From assembly GCA_030645615.1 (NCBI GenBank), contig JAUSNB010000039.1, forward strand, positions 45,538-109,537: a DNA stretch of 64,000 nucleotides, in the 5' to 3' direction. The stretch comes from Actinomycetota bacterium. GTDB taxonomy: Bacteria; Actinomycetota; Actinomycetes; S36-B12. Shown one piece after another: positions 1-9,149 of this stretch; the first letter of the stretch is position 1, and each line of letters begins with the position of its first letter. Below the pieces are notes generated by a model that had not been told where the DNA came from, searched no databases, and worked only from the letters and a program-made list of their open reading frames with translations. A program made the position numbers and the translations under genes.

Positions 1-1061
1 TGCTGGGCTTCGCCTGCGACGACTCCGTCGTCCTCGTCGGCCTCGGCCCCGACGGCACGGGGCGGGCGTCGCAGGTGCTGCTGACCCAGCGGATCAACAC
101 GCCCCCGGCCTGGTTCAAAGCCGCCGACGTCCGCAACCTTGCCCGGGGTGCGGCCGAGCCCATGGCCCGAACCGGTGCGACGGAAGTGATCATCGCTGTC
201 TTCGGCCCGCATGCGCCGACCCCAGCGGGCGAGCTCCCGTCAGCCCGCCTGGTTGACGACCTGGTGACCGCGCTCGACGATGCGGGCATGGGCGTGAAGG
301 ACGCCCTCTACACCGACGGGATCTCCCGCTGGTCGTTCGGGTGCGACAACCCGACGTGCTGCCCGCCGGAGGGTCGCGTCATCCCGGCGGAGGTGCGCAC
401 GCACGTGGCGGCGGAGTTCGCCGTCGCCGGCTCCGCCATGCTGCCGAACCGTGACGCCCTGGTGGGCGAAGTCGCCACCGCCGACCGGGGCATCCGCGAT
501 CGCGTCGACGCCGGCATTGAGGCGGCCCGCGCGCAGGTCCCCTCGTCAAGCCCGCCGCGCGCCCTCGAGGCGTGGCGGGACACCGCAATCGCGGACGTGA
601 CCCACGCCATCACCTCCCAAGCCCCGGTCGCGCCGGAGGAGGCCGCGAAGGCGCTCGTCGGGCTGGGCGACATCCGGGTCCGCGACACGGTCCTGTGGGA
701 CCTGAGCCAGTCCCCGGGCGCACCGCGCGCCGCCACGCGCGGGCTCTCGCAGCTCGTGCGCTCCGCCCCGGAGGGGCACGTGGCACCCGCCGCAACGGTG
801 CTCGCGGTGGCGCACTGGCTGGGCGGGGACGGGGCCCGCGCGAACGTGTCCCTGGACCGGGCCATGGCCGACGACCCCGACTACTCCCTCGGGCTCATGG
901 TCGCGGCGGCACTGCGTTCCGGGCTCCCCCCGCAGTCCTGGCTAGAGGCGATGTCCGGCCTGAGCCGGGATACCTGCCGCCATGGCAGCAATCGACCTGA
1001 CCCGGCCCCGACCCCCGCGACGCCCGCACTCACGCCCACGGCGTCCGGCTTGTCCCTGTAG
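1..1061 (+). CDS. DUF4192 family protein, 5' end outside window
   Basis: The reading frame is open from the first bases of the window, so the start lies to the left. About 352 residues are visible. They align along their length with the complete DUF4192 protein at 13,496-14,689: DDSVVLVGLGPD matches EDSIVIVGLAPD, and both share the segments YTDGxSRWSxGCDNPxCCPP and VGLGDIRVRDTVLWDL. DUF4192 is a common actinobacterial family without an established biochemical role. The CxxxxCC cluster could bind a metal (inference). It is the first visible gene of a seven-gene block that recurs in the same order at 13,496-19,621, so it probably serves the mobile element rather than the host. Confidence 0.85.
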   Translation, partial: LGFACDDSVVLVGLGPDGTGRASQVLLTQRINTPPAWFKAADVRNLARGAAEPMARTGATEVIIAVFGPHAPTPAGELPSARLVDDLVTALDDAGMGVKDALYTDGISRWSFGCDNPTCCPPEGRVIPAEVRTHVAAEFAVAGSAMLPNRDALVGEVATADRGIRDRVDAGIEAARAQVPSSSPPRALEAWRDTAIADVTHAITSQAPVAPEEAAKALVGLGDIRVRDTVLWDLSQSPGAPRAATRGLSQLVRSAPEGHVAPAATVLAVAHWLGGDGARANVSLDRAMADDPDYSLGLMVAAALRSGLPPQSWLEAMSGLSRDTCRHGSNRPDPAPTPATPALTPTASGLSL

Positions 1062-1188
1062 TTCCGGGCCGGCTTGTGGACGGCGCCGCCCGTCCACAGC
1101 CGACTCCCGCCGCCACTTCACAGCGACCGGCGGCGGTGACGCTCCCAACACCACCACGCAACACACACGAATCGAGAGGGCACCTGCC

Positions 1189-1590
1189 ATGGACCTGACC
1201 TTGTGGATGGCCTCCGTCGAGGCGGACATCAACCGCCGGACCGGGACCGCCGACCGCACCTGGGCCTGGGCCTACGTGATCCGCGCCATCGCCCTGAACG
1301 ACCTGCTGTCCGCCCCGCCCGGGCACACCACCGACGTGGTCTGGGTCGAGCCGCAGATGGCCTGGACCATGGACGACCTCGTCGATGCGGGCGTCCGCAC
1401 CCCGCCACCGGCCGTGCCCGACGTCGCTGCCGAGGATGTGCGCACCGTCCTGACCGCCTCGCTGCGTCGTCTCATCCTCGTCGCGTCGATCGACGACCCG
1501 CGAATGCCGATGCCCCTGGTCGACGCCTGCGGCTTCGCCGTGCGCCGGGCCGCGGTCGCGCACCACGCCTACGCCGGCACCCTGCCGTGA
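1189..1590 (+). CDS. conserved element protein, 133 aa, unknown function
   Basis: I do not recognise a family. The ATG at 1,189 follows the purine-rich stretch GAGAGGG and is the start that aligns with its paralogue at 14,809-15,210. Shared segments are RTWAWAYVI / RAWAWAHIA, ALNDLL and WVEPxMAWTxDDL. The protein is soluble-looking, alpha-helical and rich in Asp and Arg, with no signal peptide or membrane segment. Its stop codon overlaps the GTG start of the next gene (GTGA), which indicates translational coupling. Confidence 0.75.
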   Translation: MDLTLWMASVEADINRRTGTADRTWAWAYVIRAIALNDLLSAPPGHTTDVVWVEPQMAWTMDDLVDAGVRTPPPAVPDVAAEDVRTVLTASLRRLILVASIDDPRMPMPLVDACGFAVRRAAVAHHAYAGTLP

Positions 1591-2828
1591 TCAGCACCCG
1601 ACTGACGTATGGGCAGCTCATGGATGACGCCCGGCGCGCGGCTCATCAGGGCATGAACACCCTTGCCCGCGACCGGCTGCCCGACCCCGGTGCTGCACAG
1701 GAGGTCGTGTCCGCGCGCGCGGGCCTGCTGGCCTCCCTCGGGCGGCACGCCACCACCCTGATCGGGTCGACACGACTGGCGGTCTGGCGCGCGAGCACCC
1801 CGACCCGACGATCCCCCGACGCGCGTACGCCTGCCGTCGTGGCGACCCTGGCTTGGGTTGACGTCCTCGACCAGCACGCCACCCGCGCACCCCACGGGGA
1901 GACCACGACCGCGGGCGGCGGTGTCGCGGCCGGTCACTGGAGCCGGGCGACGGCGCTGGTGGAGTGCGCGACCGACCTGGTGGCCACGCACCAGGACCCC
2001 GCCGGGGGCATGCGCCCGGGAACGCCGGCGGACCTTGCGTACGGCGACCTCGGCCGGCTCCTCGCGTCGACCACGCGACTGGTCGCGGCCGTCGCACCAA
2101 CCGAGCCACTGGCGCTGCGATGCCGTGAAGCCGGCATTACCCGAGCCGACGTGGACGCCCGATTGCCAGTCGGTGAGCGGCTGCTCGACGACACATGGGC
2201 CCTCGCCCGCACCCTGCGGTTCGCTGACAGCGCCGTCGCCGACCTCACCCTCGCCCGGCCCACCATCGACGTCGGCCGCGGCGCAGTCGAATGGGGGCAG
2301 CGGATGGCCCGCGTCCACGCACGCCTGCACCAACACGCCCAGCGCGGGCACGTCAGCGTCCGCACCCTGCACGACATCGCCCGCCTCGGCCTGGTGACCT
2401 CGCATGTCCTGGACACCAGCGGCCGCCGCGATCACGCCACCCAGTCCCCGGTCACCGACCACTGGCGCACCGTTCTGACCCACCTCGATCCGCTGCGCAG
2501 CGTCGAGCCCCACGACCGTGTCCTGCGCCACGACGTCGAACGGTTGCTGCACCTGGCCCGGCCCGCCACCACGGCGGACCCCACCGACCAGCAGCGGCTC
2601 CTGGACACCGTCTCAACGAGCGTGCCGCTGATGAATGCGTGCAGCGCAATCGCCGAGCGCGTCCTGGCGCGCAGCAGCGACGTCTGGATCCCCGCCCCAC
2701 CGCGCCGGCCTTACCTACGCGACCTGCACCGGCCCGGTCAGGCCGCCCGCCGCGAACCCCCACCGGAGGCGCCCTGGCCCCGCACCGGCCCATCACCGTC
2801 GCGTCCGGCAGGTTTGACCGTGACGTGA
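1587..2828 (+). CDS. conserved element protein, 413 aa, unknown function
   Basis: The GTG start at 1,587 overlaps the preceding stop in a GTGA arrangement. The paralogue at 15,207-16,496 starts at the equivalent place with ATGA, which supports this start. The protein is helical, soluble and without recognised motifs. Conserved stretches between the two copies include the N-terminal TYGxLMDxAR, EPLALRCREAGxTR and, near the end, SSDVWIPAPPRRPYLR / SSTDLWIPAKPTRPYLR. Its strict pairing with the 133-residue gene upstream suggests that the two products act together (inference). Confidence 0.75.
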   Translation: MISTRLTYGQLMDDARRAAHQGMNTLARDRLPDPGAAQEVVSARAGLLASLGRHATTLIGSTRLAVWRASTPTRRSPDARTPAVVATLAWVDVLDQHATRAPHGETTTAGGGVAAGHWSRATALVECATDLVATHQDPAGGMRPGTPADLAYGDLGRLLASTTRLVAAVAPTEPLALRCREAGITRADVDARLPVGERLLDDTWALARTLRFADSAVADLTLARPTIDVGRGAVEWGQRMARVHARLHQHAQRGHVSVRTLHDIARLGLVTSHVLDTSGRRDHATQSPVTDHWRTVLTHLDPLRSVEPHDRVLRHDVERLLHLARPATTADPTDQQRLLDTVSTSVPLMNACSAIAERVLARSSDVWIPAPPRRPYLRDLHRPGQAARREPPPEAPWPRTGPSPSRPAGLTVT

Positions 2829-2879
2829 CGTGGGAAGGACCCAGATGCCAAGCCCCACCGGGCGGGTGCGCCCGACAGG

Positions 2880-2923
2880 GAATGCGAGGTACCGACCCGA
2901 TGAGAGCGGTTACATCAAGTAGG
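2880..2923 (+). promoter_or_regulatory. leader repeat, copy A (divergent variant)
   Basis: The sequence AATGCGAGGTACC is followed by a variable segment, then GCGGTTACATCAAGTAGG. It ends about 21 bases before the pentapeptide gene. It matches the consensus GGATGCGAGGCACC ... CACCGTTGACC ... GTAG found upstream of other genes of these elements, but its right half resembles copy I (37,173) more than the main group. Confidence 0.55.
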
Positions 2924-2944
2924 ACGACCTGACTCTGGAGAACC

Positions 2945-3742
2945 ATGACCGACACCGCCCGCCCCGGCTCGCCGATCCCCAACACCCCGGAGAGGGAACC
3001 AGCAGCGCCCGCCAGCACGAGACTAAGCCTCCCAGGACGCGACTACACCGGGCAGGACCTCGACGGCGCCGACTTCACCCGCGCCGACCTCGCCGGGGCG
3101 GACTTCACCGACGCCCGCCTAGACGGCGCCGACTTCACCGGCGCGAACCTCGCCGCCGCGACCCTCACCCGCGCCGTCCTCGACGGCGCCCGCTTCGAGG
3201 GCGCCCGACTGTCGGACGCCCGCCTGGACGGTGCGTCGTGCCTGTTCACCGACCTGCGCCGCGTGACCGCCCCCGGGGTCGACCTGACTGGGGCCGACCT
3301 GACCGGTGCACTGCTCGACGGCGCCGACCTCACCGACGCCCGGCTGGACCGCGCACGGCTGGAAGGCGCCAGCCTCCCAGGAGCATGCCTGGCCGGGGCG
3401 TCACTGACGTCCGCGAACCTGCAGGCCGCCGACCTCACCCGCGTCGACCTCGCCGGCGCGGACCTCACGGGGGCCGACGTGACCGCGGCTTCGCTAGCCG
3501 GGGCCGAGCTCACCGGCACCACGTTCACGTCCACGACCGGGGCGGCCATCGCGGTGTTCCACGCCCGCAACGCCGCCCACTGGACCACCGGCCGCGTCAT
3601 GACCGCCATCGCCACCGACCTCGGAACGGCCGACTATCTGGCGCTGGTGGAACCCGCGATCGAGCACGTTCGCGCCGCCGGCCTGGACACCACCGCGCCC
3701 CGCACCTCGACCCCGAACCCACCACCGATCTCCTGGGCGTAG
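2945..3742 (+). CDS. pentapeptide-repeat protein
   Basis: From about residue 30 to 195 the protein is a run of A(D/N)LxG/A repeats (for example GADFTRADLAGADFTDARL), the signature of a right-handed beta-helix. Members of the family include DNA-mimic proteins, but most have no known role. After the helix comes a C-terminal domain of about 65 residues ending in PPPISWA. The paralogue at 16,657-17,349 ends identically, so this tail is a real shared domain and not a repeat remnant. The gene has its own leader repeat just upstream and converges on the XRE regulator at 3,803. Confidence 0.85.
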   Translation: MTDTARPGSPIPNTPEREPAAPASTRLSLPGRDYTGQDLDGADFTRADLAGADFTDARLDGADFTGANLAAATLTRAVLDGARFEGARLSDARLDGASCLFTDLRRVTAPGVDLTGADLTGALLDGADLTDARLDRARLEGASLPGACLAGASLTSANLQAADLTRVDLAGADLTGADVTAASLAGAELTGTTFTSTTGAAIAVFHARNAAHWTTGRVMTAIATDLGTADYLALVEPAIEHVRAAGLDTTAPRTSTPNPPPISWA

Positions 3743-3802
3743 GCCACCGGCCGACAGGCCTCACGCCGAACGACCCAACAACAGCAGGTGACGCCGCGAG
3801 CG

Positions 3803-4231
3803 TCAGGGAGACAGGGGGCGCATCGACAGGTGCGCGCCGGGGCGGGTGCTCCCCAGCGACGCCAGCGCCGCACCCAGGGCCGCCTCGACGACGGACCCGT
3901 CCAGGCCCTCCGCAGTGACCAGGAAAGCTGCCTGACCGCGGCCCGGCGGCTGCTCGAGAAGCTCCGCCGCGGCATCGGTCGGCGTGCGGCGCCGCGCACT
4001 GCCCGTGGCGCACCGCACCAGCCGGGACGCCGGCACCCCGAGCCCGGACGCGAGCGACTCCATCGTCGACAGGCGGTACGACGGCCGCGCCCCGGTGATC
4101 ACGTTGACCACCGAGTTCAGGCTCAACCCGGACGCCTGCGCCAGGTCGGCCTGCGTCGCGTGCCCCCGTAACGCCAGCGCCGCCCGCACGACGGCACCGA
4201 ACCATCGCGGGTCCCGCACCTCGACCGCCAC
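3803..4231 (-). CDS. XRE-type helix-turn-helix regulator
   Basis: Residues of the form RGHATQADLAQASGLS followed by NSVVNVITGARPSY make a clear helix-turn-helix of the XRE/Cro type. A C-terminal region of about 80 residues (VVEAALGAALASLG) has no known domain. The frame is open back to 4,360, but I chose GTG 4,231 because it has a Shine-Dalgarno-like GAGGGGTGAGG and matches the start chosen for the paralogue at 17,778. A conserved promoter-like box lies upstream at 4,272-4,292. Its position opposite to all other genes of the block suggests that it controls the element's own expression (inference). Confidence 0.75.
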   Translation of the reverse strand: MAVEVRDPRWFGAVVRAALALRGHATQADLAQASGLSLNSVVNVITGARPSYRLSTMESLASGLGVPASRLVRCATGSARRRTPTDAAAELLEQPPGRGQAAFLVTAEGLDGSVVEAALGAALASLGSTRPGAHLSMRPLSP

Positions 4232-4271
4232 GACCTCACCCCTCGACCCGGGCACGGCAGCGACCGGTGCC

Positions 4272-4292
4272 CACATTTTACCCACGAAACAT
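4272..4292 (-). promoter_or_regulatory. conserved promoter-like box upstream of XRE regulator
   Basis: The plus-strand sequence ACATTTTACCCACGAAACAT occurs here and again at 17,797-17,817, in both cases just upstream of a minus-strand XRE regulator gene. On the minus strand it contains TAAAAT, a good -10 hexamer. The flanks of the two copies differ, so the shared 21 bases are under selection, as a core promoter, a regulator-binding site or both. Confidence 0.6.
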
Positions 4293-4414
4293 ACGGCTCG
4301 GACTCGACCTCGCAAGGGAGGTTTGAGTTCCCCACTCGTTGGGAAAACTGCCACTGTCATTTAGCAGCCCGTCGCCACGATCAGGGGCGCCGACGAGAAA
4401 GACGAGGAACGGCC

Positions 4415-5287
4415 ATGCACAACGACGAGCTCGACCCACTCATCCACGACCCCGACCTGTCCACCCCGCAGGCGTGCCGCGCCCTGCTCGAGCTCGCGCG
4501 ACGCCGGTCGCCCCGCGACCCCGACATCGCCGGCGACGTCGTCCTGCTGCTGTCCGAGCGGCTCATGCCCGGCGGGATGCTGCGCCGCGCCCTCACCACG
4601 CACCCCAACCCCGCGGCGCTGCTGAACGCGGCGGCCTCGAACGCCGCCAACCAGGCCCGCGAGCATGCGGGCCGCGCCAAGCGACGGATCCCGCTGACCC
4701 AGTACGGCAACGACGCCGAACTCGAACCGGTCCAGTACCCATACTCCCCGACCATGGGGCTGTTCGACGTCCTGCACGATCTCGGCTGGAGCGAGGACAC
4801 CCTGACCGAGCTCGCGATCCCCCGCAAGCGCCCGGGCCGCTCCATCCATCCGGGCATAGAGGCCGCGCTCGAGCACCTCGCCGCGTGCTACGGCGTCACC
4901 GCCCGCTGCGCCGGCTGCCCCACCGCGATGGACCTGCTGCGCCTGAACCTGCGCGGACCCCAGGCCTGGCCCGCCCTGGTGACCGTCCTGCGGGAGTGGG
5001 ACTGGTCCGAAGAGGCGATCGTGTTCATCACCACCTCGCCGGCGAACATCGCCCACTGGCGCACCCTCGCCGTCACCCCACCGCCACGACAGGAACGCCG
5101 GATGATCAAGATCGCCCACAAGATGCGGTTCACCCCCTGGCTGCTCCAGGACTCCGCCCAAATCCGCGAGTCGATCCGATCCAGCCGCGTGCGCGCACCC
5201 GAACCGGACGCCCCCGACGGCGCCGTCATCAAATGCGCCGCCCCGGGACTCGCTGTCGCGCACGAGCCCGAGTCAGTCATCGGGTAG
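4415..5287 (+). CDS. conserved element protein, 290 aa, unknown function
   Basis: I do not recognise a family. It is a soluble protein whose paralogue is at 17,939-18,817. Long conserved stretches include DPDIAGDVVLLLSERL, AIPRKRPGRSIHPGIEA and TPPPRQERRM. A CxGCP motif (CAGCPTAMDL, with CPGCPSPMDL in the paralogue) could be half of a metal site, as another Cys lies six residues upstream. The ATG at 4,415 matches the paralogue's start. Confidence 0.7.
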   Translation: MHNDELDPLIHDPDLSTPQACRALLELARRRSPRDPDIAGDVVLLLSERLMPGGMLRRALTTHPNPAALLNAAASNAANQAREHAGRAKRRIPLTQYGNDAELEPVQYPYSPTMGLFDVLHDLGWSEDTLTELAIPRKRPGRSIHPGIEAALEHLAACYGVTARCAGCPTAMDLLRLNLRGPQAWPALVTVLREWDWSEEAIVFITTSPANIAHWRTLAVTPPPRQERRMIKIAHKMRFTPWLLQDSAQIRESIRSSRVRAPEPDAPDGAVIKCAAPGLAVAHEPESVIG

Positions 5288-5364
5288 GCCCGCAAACTTG
5301 CTCGGCACCCAGACGGCATCGCCGTCGTGCAGGTAGGAGAGCCAGACCCCTGCCAGGAGGTGCC

Positions 5365-6162
5365 ATGCACGCCATCTCGATCACCGACATCCTCAACGCA
5401 CTGCGGCACACCGACCCCGACGCACTTGCCGCCGCGATCTACGCCGCCAACGACCCCGAGCTGCTGGCGCATCTCGCCGGCACCCTCACCACCGCATCGC
5501 AGCGCGTCGCATCCCATCCGCACCCCGACGTCGTCCGCGAGGCCGACGCCCTGCTGTCCGAAGTGCTGCGCTGGCCCGTCGCGGACGCCCTCCCACCCGG
5601 GCACGTCCTGCCCGACGCGGGCGAGCTTGCCGCCGCACGCCGAATCAGCATCACCGACGCCGAACGCCTGCTGCACCGCATCTCCGCGACCGAGACCCTC
5701 GCCGCCCGACGGCTGTTGGACAGCGGTGTCGAGCCGAACTTCACCCTTGAGCAGTCGCAGGTCACCGCCTGCATCCGCGACATCGTCGCCGCCGGCGGCG
5801 TCCCCACCCGCGCCACCGTCCGCGCCCACGCCCTCGCCCAGGCACACCTGGCCATGCGCCCCGGCGACGGCCCTGAGCCCATCATCACCAGTCCTGGCCT
5901 GCCCCCGCGGATCATCAGCCCCTCGCCGATGGCGGCCGTCCCCGGATGGCTGGACCGCATGGAAACCGACGCACCGGTGACCGGCCTGCTCGACGACCGC
6001 ATCGCCTACCTGCGGGACGCCAAGAGCGCCATGGGCGCCGCCGCCCACCAGCACACCACCGCGCTGCGTGCCGACGAGCACGCCCGCATGGCGGGCACCT
6101 CCGCACCCCCACCATCCGCCGCCACCGTCGACACCCGCTACCACCAGCGGATGGCGGTGTAG
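5365..6162 (+). CDS. conserved element protein, 265 aa, unknown function
   Basis: The start is ATG 5,365, preceded by a good ribosome-binding site (CCAGGAGG). The paralogue is at 18,860-19,621. Shared segments are AAAIYAAND near the N-terminus, RIDAD-like helical repeats, and near the C-terminus SPSxMxxVPxWxxRM and DRIAYLxxAKxAM. The composition is helical and soluble with no known domain. The stop lies two bases before the xis start, so it is probably cotranscribed with xis and int in this element; in the second block it instead precedes the conjugation genes. Confidence 0.7.
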   Translation: MHAISITDILNALRHTDPDALAAAIYAANDPELLAHLAGTLTTASQRVASHPHPDVVREADALLSEVLRWPVADALPPGHVLPDAGELAAARRISITDAERLLHRISATETLAARRLLDSGVEPNFTLEQSQVTACIRDIVAAGGVPTRATVRAHALAQAHLAMRPGDGPEPIITSPGLPPRIISPSPMAAVPGWLDRMETDAPVTGLLDDRIAYLRDAKSAMGAAAHQHTTALRADEHARMAGTSAPPPSAATVDTRYHQRMAV

Positions 6163-6164
6163 CG

Positions 6165-6389
6165 ATGACTCAGACTCTGGAAGCGCTTCAGAACGCCGCC
6201 GTGATGCCGCGTGCGCTGTTCACGGCGGAGGAAGTCGCGAACGCGCTCGTGATCTCCGAGACGCTCGTCCGCCAGTTGACACTCGACGGGGAACTTCCCT
6301 GCCGGCGGATAGGACGCCTGGTCCGCTACACGATCGCGGACATCGAGATGTTCATCGCCAGCCGCGAGGAGCACCGCTACCGCCGGTGA
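6165..6389 (+). CDS. xis: excisionase-type helix-turn-helix protein
   Basis: This 74-residue protein has the excisionase/MerR-like fold pattern: LFTAEEVANALVISETLVRQ forms the recognition helix region and ELPCRRIGRLVRYTIADIEMFI the wing and C-terminal helix. Such proteins bend DNA at attachment sites and turn integrase from insertion to excision. It starts two bases after the preceding stop and lies 127 bases before the integrase gene, the usual xis-int order of actinobacterial integrative elements. Confidence 0.8.
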   Translation: MTQTLEALQNAAVMPRALFTAEEVANALVISETLVRQLTLDGELPCRRIGRLVRYTIADIEMFIASREEHRYRR

Positions 6390-6516
6390 GGTTCGTCCAC
6401 AGCAGCGATTCCCCATCCACAATCCAGCCGCCACAGCGGCGGGTCGACGCGGTGGCCCCGCAAACTCAGCAACGGCCACCCGTTCACAACGCATCACCGC
6501 GAGGAGGTGAGTGCAC

Positions 6517-7845
6517 ATGCCCAGGCGCCGAACGGCTCGGGCGGAGGGTTCAGTGCGTGAGAACCCGCCCGGTTCTCGGCAGTACCAAGGTCGCCTTCCG
6601 CGGCGCCTCGATCCCCACCGACGGCCGATCGACGGCGTGTACGCCTCGGCGGCGGATTGTCGGCGTGCGCTGAATGCGGTGATCACCGAGATGGACCGAG
6701 GACTGCGGGTCAAGCCGACCGGAAAGCCCGGCGGGGCCGTCCGACGACTATCGACGGTTGTCGAGGAGTACATCGAGGACCGCCGCAACGACGGCCTCGA
6801 CCCCATCGCCATCAACACCGTCCGCGACTACCGGGACGCACTGAAGAACGTCATCAACCATCCCGGCGCCAACCTCGGCCACATGAAGGTCTCACTGATC
6901 GACAGCCCAACGTTGGATGACTGGCTGCGCGACCTGCGCGCGATTGGGTTCTCCCACCGACGCTCGTCGAAGGCGTTCGCCGTCGTTCGCGCTGCTCTGG
7001 CGTGGGAGGTCCGCAAGGGCCGCCTCGCCTTCAACCCGGCTCGCGAGGTTCGGCGCACCAGCACCAAGAAGGGCCGCAGTAGCCGCGCAACGGCAGACCC
7101 TGTCCTGCTGCCCTCCTGGAAGGAACTGGCCGACTTGGCCGCCTTCCCCAAGCTCAAGGAAGATCGCCTCCTCATACTCACCATTGCCTGGGCTGGACTG
7201 CGGTGGAGCGAAGCCATCAGCCTCAGTGTCACCGACCTGTGGCCTGCCCGTGCCCGGCTCAGCGTCCGCCGCGTCTTCTCATGGGACCAGGATGAGAGTC
7301 AGTGGGTCATCGAGGACGTCAAGGCCGGACTCGCCGCCACCGTTCCCCTGCCGACCCCCCTCTGGGGTGCCCTCCTGGAACTGGCACAGTCGAGACCGGT
7401 CGAAGACCGGCTCGGGGGCGACCTCCTCTTCCGGCCGACCAGAGCACGGTTCGTCGGCCGGCCACCCGTCGTCATCAACCAATCAGACTGGGGACGTCGC
7501 GTATGGCGGCCCGCACGCGAAGCTGCCGGACTCATCGGCGACCCGCAGTTGCCACTGCTCGATCCCCGCCGACGCGCCCTGCAGGTCAAGGACCTGCGCG
7601 CATACGCAGCCAGCGTCGTCGTCGACAGCGGCGGCACCATGTACGAGGCGGCCACCCTCCTGCGACACTCAGACGTCCAGACGACGAACAAGTACTACGC
7701 ACGCGCACAGGATGAACGGAGTCAGGATCCTGCCCGCGCCCAAATCCGACTCGACCTCTCCTTAACGCTGGACGAGCGCATCGACGCCCTCTGGGTCGCC
7801 TGGACACGCGCATATCCACATCAGGCAGACGGCCTCTTCACCTGA
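6517..7845 (+). CDS. int: tyrosine recombinase (element integrase)
   Basis: The 442-residue site-specific recombinase has an N-terminal arm-binding region, a SAM-like core-binding domain (about 75-180) and a C-terminal catalytic domain. Catalytic residues visible are Arg229 in AGLRWSE, a Lys near 269, Lys358/Arg361 in VKDLR, His384 in LRHSD and Tyr393 or 394 in NKYY. Lys replaces the usual box II His. ATG 6,517 is preferred over GTG 6,511 because the GAGGAGG ribosome site lies about nine bases away. The gene appears intact. It would integrate and excise the left element, possibly at the tRNA-Lys remnant 1.8 kb downstream. Confidence 0.9.
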   Translation: MPRRRTARAEGSVRENPPGSRQYQGRLPRRLDPHRRPIDGVYASAADCRRALNAVITEMDRGLRVKPTGKPGGAVRRLSTVVEEYIEDRRNDGLDPIAINTVRDYRDALKNVINHPGANLGHMKVSLIDSPTLDDWLRDLRAIGFSHRRSSKAFAVVRAALAWEVRKGRLAFNPAREVRRTSTKKGRSSRATADPVLLPSWKELADLAAFPKLKEDRLLILTIAWAGLRWSEAISLSVTDLWPARARLSVRRVFSWDQDESQWVIEDVKAGLAATVPLPTPLWGALLELAQSRPVEDRLGGDLLFRPTRARFVGRPPVVINQSDWGRRVWRPAREAAGLIGDPQLPLLDPRRRALQVKDLRAYAASVVVDSGGTMYEAATLLRHSDVQTTNKYYARAQDERSQDPARAQIRLDLSLTLDERIDALWVAWTRAYPHQADGLFT

Positions 7846-7968
7846 CGAGCAACAAGCCCGAAGGCATGACCTTGTGCGTCGCACCGAGACGCTGGCTGCC
7901 ACCCCAATGGGGTAAGGGCTCACAGGGCCACCCCAGAGAGAAGGATTCTCACAGTCGCTCGGCCGATC

Positions 7969-8784
7969 TCACCAGTGAGTCACCGCCACGACGATGGCGA
8001 CAAGGCAGGTGGCTCCCAAGAGAACGAGCAGGACCATTGGAACCCACACCTCCCTGGCCGTGAAGGTTCTGTACACATGCTTGTCTTCGCCGCGTGCCAA
8101 GGCCTCCCATTCGGCGGTATAGACGGCGGCCGGCAGGAACGCTTCCATGCGATTGATGACGGCGAACTTCCCTTTGTTCAACTGACCAAACGAGATCAGC
8201 AGGCTTCGCCACGCTAGACAAAGCACGAATCCCGCGAGGGCCAAGACCGCCACGCTAAACCCCACGAGTCGCACCTCGCCACCCACGTTAACCACGACAC
8301 CCACTGCTGTGATCAGGGCACCCACCGCCGTGAGAAAGAACGTATTTACACTCTGTCGCCGTGACACCAAGGCTTCAGAACTCGAAACCATCAACTTGTA
8401 CTGTTCGTACGCAATAGCGGAATCTCGAATGCCTTGGTACCCCTCGGGAAACAACTGGCCATCAATGCTCCCGGGGGACAAGGGGACTGGCATCTCCTTC
8501 AGAGCTTCTCGAATCGCCTGGGCGTACCGGTCGTCCTGTATACGCACATCCGCCGGCAGCTCGTCGTACGGAATCAGCGAGTCATGACTCGGCTGAAGAT
8601 CTACCATCCAGACACACCAGGCATCGTGGACGTTCTGTGAATTGACCGCGTGCCCCTTAGTTAGAGCGAGCAGCGCGTAAAGCCTGAAGAGTCCATCGGT
8701 ATCACCGTCTGGAAGGTCACTCGTCGAAACTCCGGCACGGATGGCCCGAGCGATGACGTCGATGTAGTTGTCTTCTATACCCAT
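7969..8784 (-). CDS. RipA-like octameric-type membrane protein, putative defence effector
   Basis: The 271-residue protein has a soluble N-terminal half and three membrane segments at about 149-166, 172-196 and 246-268. The segment EQYKLMVSSSEALVSRRQSV followed by NTFF is typical of RipA-family membrane proteins, which resemble the SLATT-type effectors of nucleotide-signalling defence systems. ATG 8,784 overlaps the end of the TIR gene by ten bases (ATGGGTATAG), so the two are translationally coupled. Inference: the TIR protein makes a signal or senses infection and this protein permeabilises the membrane. Family assignment is from sequence pattern only. Confidence 0.65.
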   Translation of the reverse strand: MGIEDNYIDVIARAIRAGVSTSDLPDGDTDGLFRLYALLALTKGHAVNSQNVHDAWCVWMVDLQPSHDSLIPYDELPADVRIQDDRYAQAIREALKEMPVPLSPGSIDGQLFPEGYQGIRDSAIAYEQYKLMVSSSEALVSRRQSVNTFFLTAVGALITAVGVVVNVGGEVRLVGFSVAVLALAGFVLCLAWRSLLISFGQLNKGKFAVINRMEAFLPAAVYTAEWEALARGEDKHVYRTFTAREVWVPMVLLVLLGATCLVAIVVAVTHW

Positions 8785-9149
8785 TTTGACAACTGAGCCA
8801 CGATGGCATCGAAATCCCATCGAATCACCGAAGGCACACCCGACGGAACCGGGTAAGTCCTGTCGCGGTTGATTTGAATGCCGAAGACGTTGTTGCCCTG
8901 ACTCTTGGTCTCCAGTATCTCCCACAGCACCGCAGCAGATTGTGCGGTCGTCGGTCCAATCAAGACAATCGTTCCCTTGGTACGCGCGATCCGCGCCGAG
9001 CATTGCGCCTTCCATGCGGAGTCAAAGGGGTCCTGCACCGAGTAGTCGACAAACTCAATCGCATTGGACTTCTGACGCGCATGCTCGACGAGAAAGTCCC
9101 TCGCCCATTTGTCTTCCATCTCAAAGCTTATGAAGGCTCGCGGTGCCAT
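8775..9149 (-). CDS. TIR-like (DUF1863/ThsB-type) protein
   Basis: This is a compact 124-residue domain of the MTH538/DUF1863 TIR-like class. The N-terminal strand and helix AFISFEMEDKWARDFL, the central TIVLIGPTT strand and the Trp76-Glu77 pair in AAVLWEILE correspond to the usual pattern, including the candidate catalytic Glu. In Thoeris defence, ThsB proteins of this class make a cyclic ADP-ribose signal that activates an effector. No ThsA-like gene is present; the coupled neighbour is a three-helix membrane protein instead. It lies between the integrase and the tRNA-Lys remnant, a typical place for element cargo. Confidence 0.75.
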   Translation of the reverse strand: MAPRAFISFEMEDKWARDFLVEHARQKSNAIEFVDYSVQDPFDSAWKAQCSARIARTKGTIVLIGPTTAQSAAVLWEILETKSQGNNVFGIQINRDRTYPVPSGVPSVIRWDFDAIVAQLSKWV

